In this document: positions 11,378 through 24,312 of the stretch, one piece after another | Layout of the letters: the number at the start of each line of letters is the position of its first letter | Numbering within the stretch: position 1 is the first letter of the stretch | NCBI GenBank assembly: GCA_022559845.1 | Contig: JAHNEJ010001038.1 | Location: 124,001-188,000 of the forward strand | Direction: 5' to 3' | DNA length: 64,000 bases | DNA from: Amorphophallus konjac | Taxonomy: Eukaryota; Streptophyta; Magnoliopsida; Alismatales; Araceae | The notes under the pieces: model-generated | Databases searched by the model: none | What the model saw: only the letters and a program-made list of their open reading frames with translations | What the model was told of the DNA's origin: nothing | Program-made: the position numbers and the translations under genes

Positions 11378-11382
11378 CAACA
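11378..11382. other. Target-site duplication, left copy (element B)
   Basis: CAACA immediately before the TG of element B, identical to 22671-22675. A 5-bp duplication is normal for Ty3/gypsy integration. Confidence 0.9.
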
Positions 11383-12551
11383 TGTCACGCCCCGAGCCTT
11401 TATTATAGCGGAAGACTAGCTCGAGGAACGTGAACAGCCGGCATGATAAACCTCTTGCGAGCAAGAATGATCAGAGCGCAAGACAATCATACATAAAAAT
11501 GTAATTGCACAATAATTTACTCAACTCCAGCTTTATTTTATTAATAATCAAAACTAATCGAATACAATAACTTTTCAACCTTCTTCAATCCATCAGACTC
11601 AAGAAAAAGGAAAATTACAAAGACTCGATCTAAACAAGATTGACTTTCCTAAGTCTTCACTCTCATTTTGATACAACTTCATTCGCTCTCGGACCCGCTA
11701 CTTATATAACTCGAATCCGAAATTGAATCACTTTCATTTCTTGAAACGATTGGAAATATGTAATGAGCACACTTACCCAGTAGGTATCTTCGTATCAACA
11801 TAAAGGCACTATTAAAGTGATTAGCATTTTAGCTCTAAAGAATAAGATAAAATCGTGCGAATGCGATTAACCATGCGATTAAACCAAAATAACAAAGATA
11901 ATCATGTAAGATAGAATGAGCAAGCATGAATTAACAAGAATGTAACAAGAACATGATATGACCTTTCATGAACAAGAATGTACTAGAAAGTCATGTAACA
12001 AGCAAGTAAGTACTCTTTGCTTAATAGCAAGTACTTCGTGAATTTCTGTAGAATATCATGTAACAAACAAGATAGTCATGTCGTGCCGTGGATTTTAACT
12101 TATTTATCGAGAAAGTACTCCCAGCGCAATGTGACGCCAATAGCATCATACCCCATGATTTATAATAGTATGTTTCCGACAATCAGCCGAGGGGACTAGC
12201 ATAGAGCCCTTGAACACAATCAGTGCTTGATCCGCATCTTCAAGTATAAATCAAGCTACTTCCACGTTTCAAGCAATAAAATATGGCCAATAACGTAACA
12301 TTTTCAATAAGTTTATAATAATTCAAATGAACGAATGCTTCAATTAAGAATATGAGAGATCAAGAATGACTTAAAATAATGTTATGCTCATGGAACAATT
12401 TTGACAGCATAATAGTATATTCCTTATCTTTCATAAATTAAAATTAAGTATCTTGAGCAATATGACAAGTCCTAGACCATCAATAATCCATCTAGGAACT
12501 TTGGAATATCAACCCTTGAGTCAAACCTCAGGTTAAAGTACTCAAGAATTG

Positions 12552-12707
12552 TGACTGTCAATTAATGGCCGTTACATGAACATGACGGTCTAGCATTGGA
12601 CCGTTAGAACGGGCTGAATCCAGAAATAAATAAATTGGACTCAGTAATGTGACGGTTATATACTGGACTGTTATATGTGCTTGACGGTCGAGTATTGAGC
12701 CGTTACA
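12552..12707. repeat. Palindrome cluster in the 3' LTR of B
   Basis: Units start at 12552, 12583, 12650 and 12682, at intervals of 31, 67 (two periods) and 32. The unit at 12682-12707 starts TGACGGTC and ends CCGTTACA. Same layout as 918-1073, in mirror order. The 5' LTR of B repeats it at 20541-20696 (starts 20541, 20572, 20639, 20671). Confidence 0.82.
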
Positions 12708-13235
12708 TAGTCAAAATCAAAAAATATTGATGGTACTTTCTAAACAATTGGGCTTTAATGGTACAACCAACTCGACGTCCTAGAGGGAATCCCAGGCTCG
12801 CGGAGAATTACGGAGACCTTGAAACAAGATTTCCTACTCCATTGGAAGGAATATCTAATAGTGAGATCCTCAAGTTCAAGAAGAATGTTCCTATAGTGCA
12901 AAAGTGTAGTTAATGGTCATATACCAGAATATATGCCATGTACTTAGAGAAATTGACTCTATAGATAGAAAGAATGTGTAATGATGTGAAACCATGATAA
13001 AACTCCGTCAATACAATATTTAAAATCATGTTTTTAATACAAACTATAGAGTTTTAACAAATGAAATTAACATACGCTTAAAATAACTCAAGTGCTTTAG
13101 ACATGCAATTTCTTTCATGAATCAATTAATAAACTCAAAATCATGAAAACATGTCAAAACTTAGATAACTACGTTTATTTATAAGTAAATTTGAATGTTC
13201 TCAATTCTATCTCGAATTGACAGAACACAGTATTC

Positions 13236-13414
13236 TGACGGTCTAATATGGGGGCATCATATTTCTGTGATGGTTTATCGTGGGCCCGTCAGAATGTTGT
13301 AATGCTCCATTTCTGGTCTGTCAGAGATTACAGAGAACTTAAGTGTTATAGAGTATGTGACGGCTTATCGTAAGACCGCTATATTTTGTGATGGTCGAAC
13401 TATAGACCGTTAGA
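13236..13414. repeat. Six-slot palindrome array in the 3' LTR of B
   Basis: Recognisable 26-base units start at 13236, 13268, 13300, 13358 and 13389, with a degraded one near 13329. The first three are exactly 32 apart. This mirrors 208-388 of element A, including the degraded unit in the same relative slot. The 5' LTR copy is at 21224-21400. Confidence 0.82.
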
Positions 13415-14157
13415 ACCCTGTTGACAGTAAATAGAATAAGAAGATTCTAAGGTTTTTAACTCACATCATGTCTGAAAATCATATATGAACTTCTACATGA
13501 TAGAACGAAGGTTAAGCTAACAATATGTATGGGTTTTCTGTGAATTGACTAGAAGGTTCCTTTTTAACTTAGTTAGGGCTAAGAATATGCATACATGATA
13601 TACAGGTGCATAGGTCCTAGTAAAAATAAAAATATCTACATATAAAGCATGAAATCGAGCAAAACAAGAGGGCTTTTACTCCTATCATAATGTTCTTGTC
13701 ATTCATGAGATAACCTACCTCTTTCCTAGACTTTCAACTTCTAATTTGGGACTGCAAGACACGCCCTAGTTCTTCCCTTCCTGTGAGTTTTCAGCAACTT
13801 CACGCCGTCTTAATTCCTCAATCTCTTGACCTAAAGACGTGAAATTTGGAGGGTAAGAAGTTGAAACTAAGGGGGTGAAAAAGTTCTAAAGAATCAAACT
13901 CTAAGTACCTCTTTAGGTGTTCTAATCTCCTGATCTTCAGTAGACTTTTGCTCAGATTCCTAGGTCGCTATGGTCGAACCAGCAACTTTACAAGGTTCTA
14001 GCTCCTTGTGTAGTCCATCACCTAGCACGAAATTTTGAGGAATATTAGTCCTATGTATAAGGAACAAAAACCTCTAAAGAACCTACCTGAAATAAGGTCG
14101 TCTTACCTTGATTCCACGCGAGCCAATGTAGGGGTTGCGCAGGTCAAAACTAGGTCC

Positions 14158-14165
14158 TATTTATA
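14158..14165 (-). promoter_or_regulatory. TATA box of the element B 3' LTR
   Basis: TATAAATA on the reverse strand, matching 7481-7488 of element A and 22144-22151 of the other LTR of B. It sits ~175 bases downstream of the palindrome pair 14340-14397 in the direction of transcription. Confidence 0.7.
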
Positions 14166-14339
14166 GGGTTTTGCTAGGGTTTGAGGATTAGATCATTTCT
14201 AGAGTCTTTGTTAAAGCTTAGATCAACTTCTGAGAGTCCTTAACACGTTTACTAGTCCTCCCATCTCGATCCCTAAAGGATATACTAGCAAAAATCCAAT
14301 CTTTTTACTCTTTCTGTACTTCACGGAACTGACAGAGTG

Positions 14340-14397
14340 TAACGGTCGAATCTTGATGCGTTACATCCATGTAGCGGTCGCACGATAGACCGCTACA
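14340..14397. repeat. Promoter-proximal palindrome pair in the 3' LTR of B
   Basis: Two 26-base units at 14340-14365 and 14372-14397, 32 apart. The second (TAGCGGTC ... GACCGCTACA) is an almost perfect palindrome. In the 5' LTR of B the pair is at 22326-22383, again 32 apart. Confidence 0.85.
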
Positions 14398-14684
14398 GTC
14401 ACTGTGCGTAGAGTTCAAACTCAATAAAACTCCTTTATTGTTTCATCCATATTATTATCTATAAAAAGGGTATTTATCCTTAAAATTCATGATTATGCTA
14501 AATAACCTTCTAGAATATGGGCCAAACTTAATGGGCTTGGTCCTTAACTTCATTGGGCTTTATTTATCAAAGCTGGATTAATTATTTAACATAATTGGGC
14601 CTTCTAATCAACTTAAGCTTTATAAATTCTAGAAAATTCTTAAGATAATCTAGAAATTATTTATATAAATTTTGGGGTACTACA

Positions 14685-14697
14685 CCCTCCCCCACTT
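14685..14697 (-). other. Polypurine tract of element B
   Basis: On the reverse strand AAGTGGGGGAGGG, identical to that of element A and directly adjoining the 3' LTR. Confidence 0.88.
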
Positions 14698-17600
14698 TAG
14701 AAGAATTTGGTCCCCAAATTCAATATATGGATTATATGGAGAGTGTACTTACAGTTGAATAATTTCGGGAATCTTTTCTGCATGACTTCTTCGGTTTCCC
14801 ATGTTGCTTTATGTGGCCATAACTTGGTCCATTGAATCTTGACCATAGGAATAGTCTTGTTCCGTAGCTGACGTACTTCCCGTTCAAGTATTCTGATTGG
14901 TTTTTGTTCGTATGTCAAATTTTTCTTAATCTCCAAATTGTCGTAAGTGATGACATGGAAAGGATCGGGTACATACTTCTTGAGGATCGAGACGTGAAAG
15001 ACATCATGAACCTTAGATAATTGCGAAGGTAAAGCAATCTGATAAGCTACTTCACCAACTCTTTCCAGAACTTCAAAAGGACCAATAAATCTTGGAGTAA
15101 GCTTTCCCTTAATACCAAATCTTTGAATACCTTGACCTGGAGAAACTTTAAGAAATACATGATCTCCTATTTGAAACTCCAAGTCGCGCCTTCGATTGTC
15201 TGCATAGGATTTTTGTCTGTCTTGGGCCATCTGTAATCTTTCTCGAATGAGTTTTACATTTTCCGTTGTATCCCTAATAATATCAAGACCAAGAAATTAC
15301 CTTTCTCCTACTTCATTCCAACAGATAGGGGAACGACAACTCCTTCCATATAGAGCTTCAAACGGTGCCATGTGTATGCTGGCCTGATAACTGTTATTAT
15401 ATACAAATTCTACCATAGGTAAGTGATCATGCCAACTTCCTCCAAAATCAATAGCACAAGCCCTGAGCATATCTTCTACTACCTGATTTGTCCTTTCAGT
15501 CTGACCATCAGTTTGTGAATGAAATACTATGCTAAAATTCAATCTAGTCCCTAGTGAATGTTGTAGACCCTTCCAGAACTGTGATGTGAATCGAGGATCT
15601 CTATCAGATATGATAGTGACAGGAACACCATGTAATTTGACAATTTCTCTCATGTATAATGTTGCTAGAATATCCACAGACCATCGACTTTTGATTGGTA
15701 AAAAATGTGCAGACTTAGTCAATCGGTCTATGATTACCCATATACCATCGTGTCCTCCTCTGGTCTTAGGTAAATTCATGATGAAATCCATCCCTATACT
15801 CTCCCATTTCCATTCGGGAATATTCAAGGGGTGTAATTTACATACGGGTCTAAAATGCTCTGCCTTTACTTGTTGACAAGTGAGACAGCGGGACACAAAA
15901 TCAACTATTTCCCTTTTCATGTTGGGCCACCAGAAATTTCTTTTAAGATCTTGTTACATTTTGGTACCACCTGGATGAATGATGTACTTGGACTTATGTG
16001 CTTCTTCTAGGATCATTTTCTTAGTATCAATATGATTCGGTATACAAATTCGATCTTTGAATAGTAACCCTCCATCATTGATAATAGAGAAATCCGGTCT
16101 TTGCTCAATATTGGCTTTGATTTCCAGTAATACGGGGTCATTGTCTTGTAGCCTGACTAGATCTTCCATTAATGTAGGTTGAGCTCGGATATTGGCTATA
16201 AAACAATCTTCTTCCTTTGTGTCAATATCTAAGTTCAACTGAGCAAATTGAGGAATAAGATTGGTATACTAATCATAAGACTTGATAGTTTTCCCATTAA
16301 TTTTCTGCTGAGTGCATCTGCTACAGCATTAGCCTTGCCATGATGATATTGAATAGCAAAATCAAAGTCCTTGAGATATTCTAACCATCTCCTCTGTCTC
16401 ATATTTAGTTCCTTTTGAGAGAATACATATTTCAACCTTTTGTGGTCCGAGTAGACCGTGAACTTCTCTTCATAGAGATAATGACACCAATTCTTTAAGG
16501 CGAAGATAACAGCTGTCAATTCTAAGTCATGCACAGGATAATTTTCCTCGTGACGTTTCAGTTGTCTTGAAGAATAACATATTACCTTTCCATTTTGCAT
16601 GAGGACGTACCCTAAGCCAATGCCAGACGCATCCGTATATACTTCGAATCCACCATCTTCCACTGGTAGTGATAGAATAGGAGATGTAGTAAGATGGTTC
16701 TTAAGAGTTTGAAAACTCTTTTCGCATTCCTCTGACCAGGCAAAAGGATTTTCTTTTCTTGTGAGTCTCGTTAAAGGAACATCAATTTTTGAGAAGTCCT
16801 TAATGAACCTCCTATAATAACCAGCTAGACCCAGAAAGCTCCTCACTTCTGATATAGTCATTGGCCAGCTCCAGTTTCTGACAGCTTCTACTTTAGAAGG
16901 ATCCACAGCGATGCCTTCTTTTGAAATAATGTGGCATAGGAATGAAACTTCCTTGAGCCAGAACTCACACTTATTAAGCTTGGCATAAAGTTTATGTTCT
17001 CTAAGTGTTTGCAAAGCTATCCTCAGATGTTCTTCATGTTCCTCTTTTGTCTTGGAATATACCAGGATGTCATCAATGAAGACAACGATGAACTGGTCTA
17101 GATATGGCTGGAAAACATTGTTCATATGTTGCATAAATGTTGCCGGGGCATTTGTTAACCCGAACGGCATCACCACGAATTCATAGTGGCCATAACGACT
17201 TCAAAAGGCCGATTTATAAATGTCTTCTTCTTTAATTCTACGCTGGTGATAACATGATCTGAGGTCTATCTTGGAAAAATACTCTGCTCTTGAAAGCTGA
17301 TCGAAGAGCTCATCAATACGCGACAACGGATACTTGTTCTTGATTGTAAGTTGATTCAGTCACCAGTAGTCTATACACATCCTGATAGAGTCATCCTTCT
17401 TCTTGACAAAAAGAACCGGCGCATCCCAGGGGGATGTGCTAGGTCTGATGAAACCCTTGTCTAATAGTTCCTGCAACTGTCTCTTTAGTTCTTTAAGTTC
17501 TGTGGGGGACATCCTGTAAGGGGCTATAGAAACATGTGCTGCTCCTGGAATGGGTTCAATAATGAATTTTACTTCCCTCTCGGGTGGTAAACTTGGTAAT

Positions 17601-19139
17601 TCTGATGGAAACACATCTGGGAAGTCATTTATAATAGGGATGTCGGCTAGGATGATTTCCTTGGACTCGGTAATAATGACAGAAGCAAGAAAAGCTTCGC
17701 ATCCTTGCGAGATAAGTCTGCAAGCGTGAAGAGAGGATATGATAGTGGGATGTTTCTTATACTTGATGCTAAGGAAGAAAAAGCTTGGAAGACCGGGTTT
17801 CCAAAAGGATATAATCCTATTTCGGCAATTAATATTAGCATCATGATCTATAAGCCAATCTACCCCTAAAATGGCATCGTAATCTTTCATGTCAAGGCAT
17901 ACTAAGTTTGCGGGGAGATTGTAACCTTCTACTATTATCTCACTATCAGGATAATACTCGGTAAGCTTTGTTCCAGAACCTAAGGGTGTAGTAATAGCAA
18001 GATCTGAAGGTAGGGGAACTGATGCAATTGGTAATGTTTTTACAAAAGTAGTGGAGATAAAAGATTGAGAGACACCAATATCAAATAGCACAAATACAAG
18101 ACGGGAACAAATTTGAAGGGTACCTTCCATAAGCCCACCATCTCTGGGTGCTTCTTCATCCTCTAGAATAGCGTTGAGGCGAGCCTACCTCCTACGTCCA
18201 CCACCAGACGATTGATCCTTCATAAGGGGGCAATCTGGCATACGATGCTCCCTGCTTCCACAACGTAGACAAGCACCAAGGCGCTTCCAATATTCCTCAA
18301 TCGAATGGCCGAACTTCTCACAAAATGTGCAAGCCGCCATGACTTGCTCCTTCTCTTTCTTTGACTTTCTTGCTCTTTTGGAAACTTCCACCGTTCTCGC
18401 TCCTGGATCTTTTCTTACTATCACGGCTTTTGTGAGGTTCTGTAATGCTAAATTTTCTTTCTTATAACGCTGATCAGATCGTCGGTTGGACTCTTCTCCT
18501 TTTCCCTTCAATTTCTCGACCTTCTCTAAGGTCCTCTCACATAAATATGCCCGCTGGACCATCTCTGCATAGGTACGAATGTTTTAAGGTCCCGAGCTGT
18601 TGAATGAAACCGGGTCGTAACCCGTCCATAAATCGATTAGCCTTCAATAAATTGGTACTGATTAAATGCGGTGCATAGGGTGCTAGCCTGGAGAATTGAC
18701 GTTCATACTCCGCGACTGTCATCATTCCCTGACGGAGAGAGGCGAACTCCATACCCTTTCTTTCTTTAACATGCTCAGAGAAGTACTTAGCAAGGAATAA
18801 AGTGAGAAAACCGTCCCATGTATGAGGTGCATCGGTCGGAGGTGTAGGTATTGATTTCCACCATGTGCGTGCATCTTTATTAAGTTGAAAGGTTACAAGA
18901 CGCACTTTTTCTTGATCCGTGCACTGGATAACATCAAAGATACGATTCATTTCATCTATCCAGTTTTCTGCCTCATCTAAATTAGAAGAACCGTAGAAAC
19001 GCGGAGGGTTTAAGCTCCGAAAGTTACGATGCAAGTCACCAGCCCTAGCCCCTGCGCCTGCCTGGGCCATAGTTTGTAATGCCTGAGTAAGGTCGGTAAC
19101 CGTTTGTTGAATGCCACCCCAATCTACGTGATGAGCCAT
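14697..19139 (-). pseudogene. Gag-pol polyprotein of element B, broken
   Basis: It starts at the ATG at 19139 (MAHHVDWGG...), where element A already has a stop at codon 4. Domains follow the order seen in A: gag, CX2CX4HX4C knuckle, protease with LFDIGVS, RT with FIDD, RNase H, HHCC integrase, GPF/Y and chromodomain-like tail. Breaks: an extra base near 18585 in gag, TAG at 18185, TGA at 17360, TGA at 17201, a lost base near 16262 after RNase H, TAA at 15954 and TAA at 15297. The two TGA codons are at the same positions as in element A (159 bases apart in both). The rest of the damage is private to this copy. Confidence 0.92.
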
Positions 19140-19353
19140 TGTAATAATGAGATACCTGAGAGAAATAACAAATTGTTAATTCTCATGGAATTAGAAAGAG
19201 ATTAATATCAAAACTAATTAACTATCTTATCCTGGGCTCTACCCAGTTCTCACATAAGGTGAGGAAATTTCTTCCTTAGTTTCATAGGTAGGGGTCCTTA
19301 AGCCTTGGACTTATCCTATGACATGACTCTTTTCCCTAAGTCCTGAGACTTAG

Positions 19354-19365
19354 GCTCTGATACCA
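19354..19365 (-). other. Primer-binding site, initiator tRNA-Met type (element B)
   Basis: Reverse complement reads TGGTATCAGAGC, seven bases inside the 5' LTR boundary at 19373. Confidence 0.94.
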
Positions 19366-20540
19366 ACTTAACTGTCACGCCCCAAGCCTTTATTACATCG
19401 GAAGACTAGCTCGAGGAACGTGAATAGCCGACATGATAAGCCTCTTGTGAGTAAGAACGATCAGAGCGCAAGATAATCATACATAAAAATATAATTACAC
19501 AATAATATACTCAACTTCAACTTTATTTTATTAATAATCAAAACTATTCGAATACAATAACTTTTCAACCTTCTTCAATCCATCAGACTCAAGAAAAAGG
19601 AAAATTACAAAGACTCGATCTAAACAAGATTGACTTTCCTAAGTCTTCACTCTCATTTTGATACAACTTCATTCGCTCTCGGACCCGCTACTTGTATAAC
19701 TCGAATCTGAATTTGAATCACTTTCATTTCTTGAAAAGATTAGAAATAGGTAATGAGCACACTTACCCAGTAGGTATCTTCGTATCAACATGAATGCACT
19801 ATTAAAGTGATTAGCATTTTAGCTCTAAAGAATAAGGTAAAATCGTGCAAATGCGATTAACCATGCGATTAAACCAAAGTAACAAAGATAATCATGTAAG
19901 ATAGAATGAGCAAGTATGAATTAACAAGAATGTAACAAGAACATGATATGGCCTTTCATGAACAAGAATGTACTAGAAAGTCATGTAACAAGCAAGTAAG
20001 TACTCTTTGCTTAATAGCAAGTACTTCGTGAATTTCTGTAGAATATCATGTAACAAGCAAGATAGTCATGTCGTGCCGTGGATTTTAACTTATTTATCGA
20101 GAAAGTACTCACAGCGTAATGCGACGTCAGTAGCATCATACCCCATGGTTTATAATAGTATATTTCCGACAATCAGCCGAGGGGACTAGCATAGAGCCCT
20201 TGAATACAATCAGTGCTCGATCCGCATCTTCAAGTATAAATCAAGCTACTCCACGTTTCAAGTAATAAAATATGGCCAATAACGTAACAAGTTCAATAAA
20301 TTCATAATAATTCAAATGAACGAATGCTTCAATTAAGAATATGAGAGATCAAGAATGACTTAAAACAATGTTATGCTCATGGAACAATTTTGACAGCATA
20401 ACAGTATATTCCTTATCTTCCATAAATTAAAATTAAGTATCTTGAGCAATATGACAAGTCCTAGACTATCAAAAATCCATCTAGGAACTTTGAAATATCA
20501 ACCCTTGGGTCAAACCTCGGGTTAAAGTACTCAAGAATTG

Positions 20541-20696
20541 TGACGGTCAATTAATGGCCGTTACATGAACATGACGGTCTAGCATTGGACCGTTAGAACG
20601 GGCTGAATCCAGAAATAAATAAATTGGACTCAGTAATGTGACAGTTATATACTGGACCGTTATATGTGCCTGACGGTCGAGTATTGAGCCGTTACA
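20541..20696. repeat. Palindrome cluster, 5' LTR copy of B
   Basis: Units start at 20541, 20572, 20639 and 20671. Counterpart of 12552-12707. The first unit keeps TGACGGTC where the partner has TGACTGTC. Confidence 0.8.
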
Positions 20697-21223
20697 TAGT
20701 CAAAACCAGAAAACATTGATGGTGCTTTCTAAATAATTGGGCTTTAATGGTACAACCAACTCGGCGTCCTAGTGGGAATCTCAGGCTCACGGAGAATTAC
20801 GGAGGCCTTGAAACAAGATTTTCTACTCCATTGGAAGGAATATCCAATAGAGAGGTCCTCAAGTTCAAGAAGAATGTTCCTATAGTGCAAAAGTGTAGCT
20901 AATGGTCATATACCAGAATATATGCCATGTACTTAGAGAAATTGACTCTATAGACAGAAATAATGTGTAATGATGTGAAACCATGATAAAACTCCGTCAA
21001 TACAATATTTAAAATCATGTTTTAATACAAAACTATAGAGTTTTAGCAAATGAAATTAACGTACGCTTAAAATAACTCGAGTGCTTTAGACAGGTAATTT
21101 CTTTCATGAATCAATTAATAAACTCAAAATCATGAAAACAGGTCTAAACTTAGATAACTAGGTTTATTTATAAGTAAATTTGACTGTTCTCAATTCTGTC
21201 TCGAATTGACAGACACAGTATTC

Positions 21224-21400
21224 TGATGATCTAATATGGGGGCGTCATATTTCTGTGACGTTTATCGTGGGGCCGTCAGAATGTTGTAACGCTCCATTTC
21301 TGGTCCGTCAGAGATTTCAGAGAACTTAAGTGTTACAGAGCAGGTGACGGCTTATCGTAAGACCGCTATTTCTGTGACGGTCGAACTATAGACCGTTAGA
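21224..21400. repeat. Six-slot palindrome array, 5' LTR copy of B
   Basis: Recognisable units start at 21224, 21256, 21287, 21345 and 21375. Counterpart of 13236-13414, with some single-base losses inside units. Confidence 0.78.
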
Positions 21401-22325
21401 ACCCTATTGACAGTAAAAGAATAAGAAGATTATAAAGTTTTAACTCACATCATGTCTGGAAATCATATATAAATTTCTACATGATAGAACGAAGGTTAAG
21501 CTAACAATATGCATGGGTTTTCTGTGAATTGATTAGAAGGTTCCTTTTTAACTTAGTTAGGGCTAAGAATATGCATGCATGATATACAGGTGCATAGGTC
21601 CTAATAAAACATGAAAATCTCTACACATAAAGCATGAAATCGAGCAAAACAAGAGGGCTTTTACTCCTATCATGATGTTCTTGCCATTCATGAGATAACC
21701 TACCTCTTTCCTGGGCTTTCAACTTCCAATTTGGGACTGCAAGACACGCCCTAGTTCTTCCCTTCCTGTGAGTTTTCAGTAACTTCACGTCGTCCTAATT
21801 CCTCAATCTCTTGACCTAAAGACGTAAAATTTGGAGGGTAAGAAGTTGAAACTAAGGGGGACAAAAAGTTCTAAAGAATCAAACTCTAAGTACCTCATTT
21901 AGGTGTTCTAATCTCCTGATCTTCAGCAGACTTTTGCTCAGATTCCTGAGTCGCTATGGTCGAACCAGCAACTTTGCAAGGTTCTAGCTCCTTGTGTAGT
22001 CGATCACCTAGAACGAAATTTTGAGGAAGATTAGTCATATGTATAAGGAACAAAAACCTCTAAAGAACCTACCTGAAATAAGGTCATCTTACCTTGATTC
22101 CATGCGAGCCAATGTAAGGGTCGCGCAGGTCAAAACTAGGTCTTATTTATAGGGTTTTGCTAGGATTTGAGGATTAGATCGTTTCTAGAGTCCTTGTTAA
22201 AACTTAGATCGACCTCTGAGAGTCCTTAACACGTTTACTAGTCCTCCCATCTCGATCCCTAAAGGATAGACTAGAAAAAATCTAATCTTTTTGCTCTTTC
22301 TTCACTTCATGGAACTGACAGAGTG

Positions 22326-22383
22326 TAACGGTCGAATCTTGGTGCGTTACATCCATGTGGCGGTCGCACGATAGACCGCTACA
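22326..22383. repeat. Promoter-proximal palindrome pair, 5' LTR copy of B
   Basis: Two 26-base units starting at 22326 and 22358, 32 apart, upstream of the TATA box at 22144-22151 in the direction of transcription (leftwards). Confidence 0.83.
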
Positions 22384-22670
22384 GTCACTGTGCGTAGAGT
22401 TCAAACTCAATAAAACTCTTTTATTGTTTCATCCATATTATTATCTATAAAAATGGTATTTATTTTTAAAATTCGTGAATAGACTAAATAACCTTCTAGA
22501 ATATGGGCCAAACTTAATGGGCTTGGTCCTTAACTTCTTTGGGCTTTATTTATCAAAGCTGGATTAATTATTTAACATAATTGGGCCTTATAATCAATTT
22601 AAGCTTTATAAATTCCAGATAATTCTTAAGATTATCCAGAAATTATTTATATAAATTTGGGGGTACTACA

Positions 22671-22675
22671 CAACA
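22671..22675. other. Target-site duplication, right copy (element B)
   Basis: CAACA, identical to 11378-11382. Confidence 0.9.
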
Positions 22676-22740
22676 ACACCCTTGGAAAACTCCCGGAAAA
22701 CTCGAAAAACCATCGAGTGGGAAAGCACTAGGTAAAACAG

Positions 22741-22995
22741 GCTAAGTGTGCCGACAGGAATGAGCCAAGGGCGTATCGGGACAGATAGGTTGGGTGTGCC
22801 GGTACGGATAGACCAGAAGGTGTGCCGGGCAAGGGAAGTCAAGGGTGTGCCGGAGTAGGCAGGCTAAGCGGCCAGTGTGCCGAGCTGGTCAGGATGGCAA
22901 GTGTGCCGGGCCGAGCGGGTTGGCAAGTGTGCCAGCCCAGGTGCTGGCAGGGGTGTGCCGGGCAAAGGCCAGAAGGTGCACCGGGCAAGGAGGAT
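22741..22995. repeat. Minisatellite GTGTGCCGGGC, continuation beyond element B
   Basis: About nine degenerate copies of a 25-30-bp unit with core GTGTGCCGRGC, matching the array at 10570-10830. Overlapping frames such as 22822-23349 and 22845-23090 are open because of the GC-rich repeat, have no recognisable domain, and are not called as genes. Confidence 0.7.
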
Positions 22996-23968
22996 ATGCA
23001 GGTTCGAGGCGGCACGGCGTCACTGAACCAGACTCGAAGAAGTTCACCGGCCAAAGGGGCTGGGTCGAGTGCACCGATTCAAGCCGGTAAGGCATCAACG
23101 GGATCAAGAGAAACAAGGCCACCGGACGAGGGGGTCCTGGGAGGCCAAAGGCTGATAAAGAGGAGGGGTTGTTCCCGTGAGAGGGGGGTCTATGATGCAG
23201 AGAGTGTCCGGACTTCGACCATGAGCTGGCAGGATCCAAACATTGGCGTTCCTATGATCAACACTCTGAGGAGAAGAGTCGAAGGAAGGAGACAAAGAGA
23301 ACCCAAGGTGTGCAGCAGAGGAAACAAGGAGAAACCATGCGAACGGTGAGGACAGGCGCACAGGACATGCAGACATGCAACTTAAACGCTTGCAAACTCT
23401 TTTATTCCTTGTAAAAAAACATAAGAGCATGGAGGCTGTTACATCGGGAGGAAAATAGGAAATGCGGAGAAAGGACCAGCAAAGAAAATACAGTGGGGAG
23501 GAGACATAGCATTGGCTCCTCCCCTCCTAAACTTCACTCCCTCTCCCACTCCCCTTTCTACTTCTCTTCTCTCTTTGCTCAGGCGGTGGAAGGTGGAGCA
23601 GCGGCCCCCTTCTCTCTTCCTCTCTTCTTGTCTTCTTCTTCTTCTTCTCTTCCTATCTTCCTCGTTTTGTCTCTCTGGAGAGCCAACCAGCGAGAGAGAG
23701 ATCCCCTCTTAAACTTCTCTTTTTAATTTTATTCTTCTGCTGGCATTGACGTCGCTGGCCACGGGAGTCAACGGAATTGACCCCAGTCTTGTCTCTCGGC
23801 ATGACCCTTCTTGCGTGTCTGGACGAGGCTTCGACAGCTGAGCAAACCCCAGCTGGCTTGAGGTGACTGTGCTGCGCGCCAAGGGCCCCACGCAGTGACC
23901 AGCGTGTTTGCCGCCGGTTGCACTGGTTCAAAGGGTGGAACGCTGCACCAGGTGAAGGGGCTTAACAT
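22996..23968. other. Unassigned stretch with a polypyrimidine tract
   Basis: No gene or known element recognised. A strong pyrimidine-rich tract lies at about 23515-23740. The many overlapping frames on both strands show no family motif. Confidence 0.4.
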
Positions 23969-24312
23969 GTGTGCCGCTGGATGGGCTTCAAGGGTGTGCC
24001 GCTGGGGGCTTAAAGAGTGTGCCACTGGGGGCTTAAAGAGTGTGCCGCTGGAGGGGCTTGACAAGTGTGCCGCTGGATGGGCTTAAAGGGTGTGCCGCTA
24101 GAGCTGGCGTGAGAGTGTGCCGCTGGAGGCTTCTGAAGGCGTACAGTTGGAGGCATTTGGCTGCTGTGCCGTTGGGGGGCACGAAGGGTGTGCCGCTGGA
24201 GGGGCACATCGAGTGTGCCGTTGGAAGGGGGGGCACAAGTGTGCCGTTGAAGGGCACTTGAGGGTGTGCCGTTGATGGGCACTTGAGGGTGTGCCGTTGA
24301 AGGGCACTTGAG
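23969..24312. repeat. Minisatellite GTGTGCCGCTGGAGGGGCTTAAAG, ~25-bp period
   Basis: About fourteen copies of a ~25-bp unit with core GTGTGCCGCTGG that drifts to GTGTGCCGTTGAAGGGCAC towards the right end. The best ordered of the minisatellites in this block. Frames on both strands stay open through it only because of the repeat. Confidence 0.85.

Larger units (their letters stand above)
11383..14684 (-). repeat. 3' LTR of element B (3,302 bp)
   Basis: Its plus-strand edges are TGTCACGCCCC at the left and GGGGTACTACA at the right, so on its own strand it runs from TG to CA. It lies next to the polypurine tract at 14685. It contains three palindrome clusters and a TATA box (14158-14165). It is clearly homologous to the LTRs of element A but with many substitutions and small indels. 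Confidence 0.93.
11383..22670 (-). mobile_element. Ty3/gypsy Del/Tekay-type element B, structurally complete (11,288 bp)
   Basis: Same family as element A, on the opposite strand. It has two full LTRs (11383-14684 and 19373-22670), polypurine tract, gag-pol and primer site, and is flanked by the 5-bp duplication CAACA. The two ends are therefore the original insertion ends. Coding capacity is lost through stops and at least two frameshifts. Two of its stop codons coincide with stops in element A. Confidence 0.95.
19373..22670 (-). repeat. 5' LTR of element B (3,298 bp)
   Basis: Near-identical to 11383-14684 along its whole length and with the same termini. The differences are scattered substitutions and single-base indels, consistent with an insertion that is not recent. 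It carries the TATA box (22144-22151) and the palindrome clusters 20541-20696, 21224-21400 and 22326-22383. Short open frames such as 20007-20189 recur at 12017-12199 in the partner LTR and are not genes. Confidence 0.93.

Noticed and set aside
22822..23349. 175-aa frame after element B
   Set aside because: Runs over a degenerate minisatellite, has no recognised motif, and several overlapping frames are equally open.
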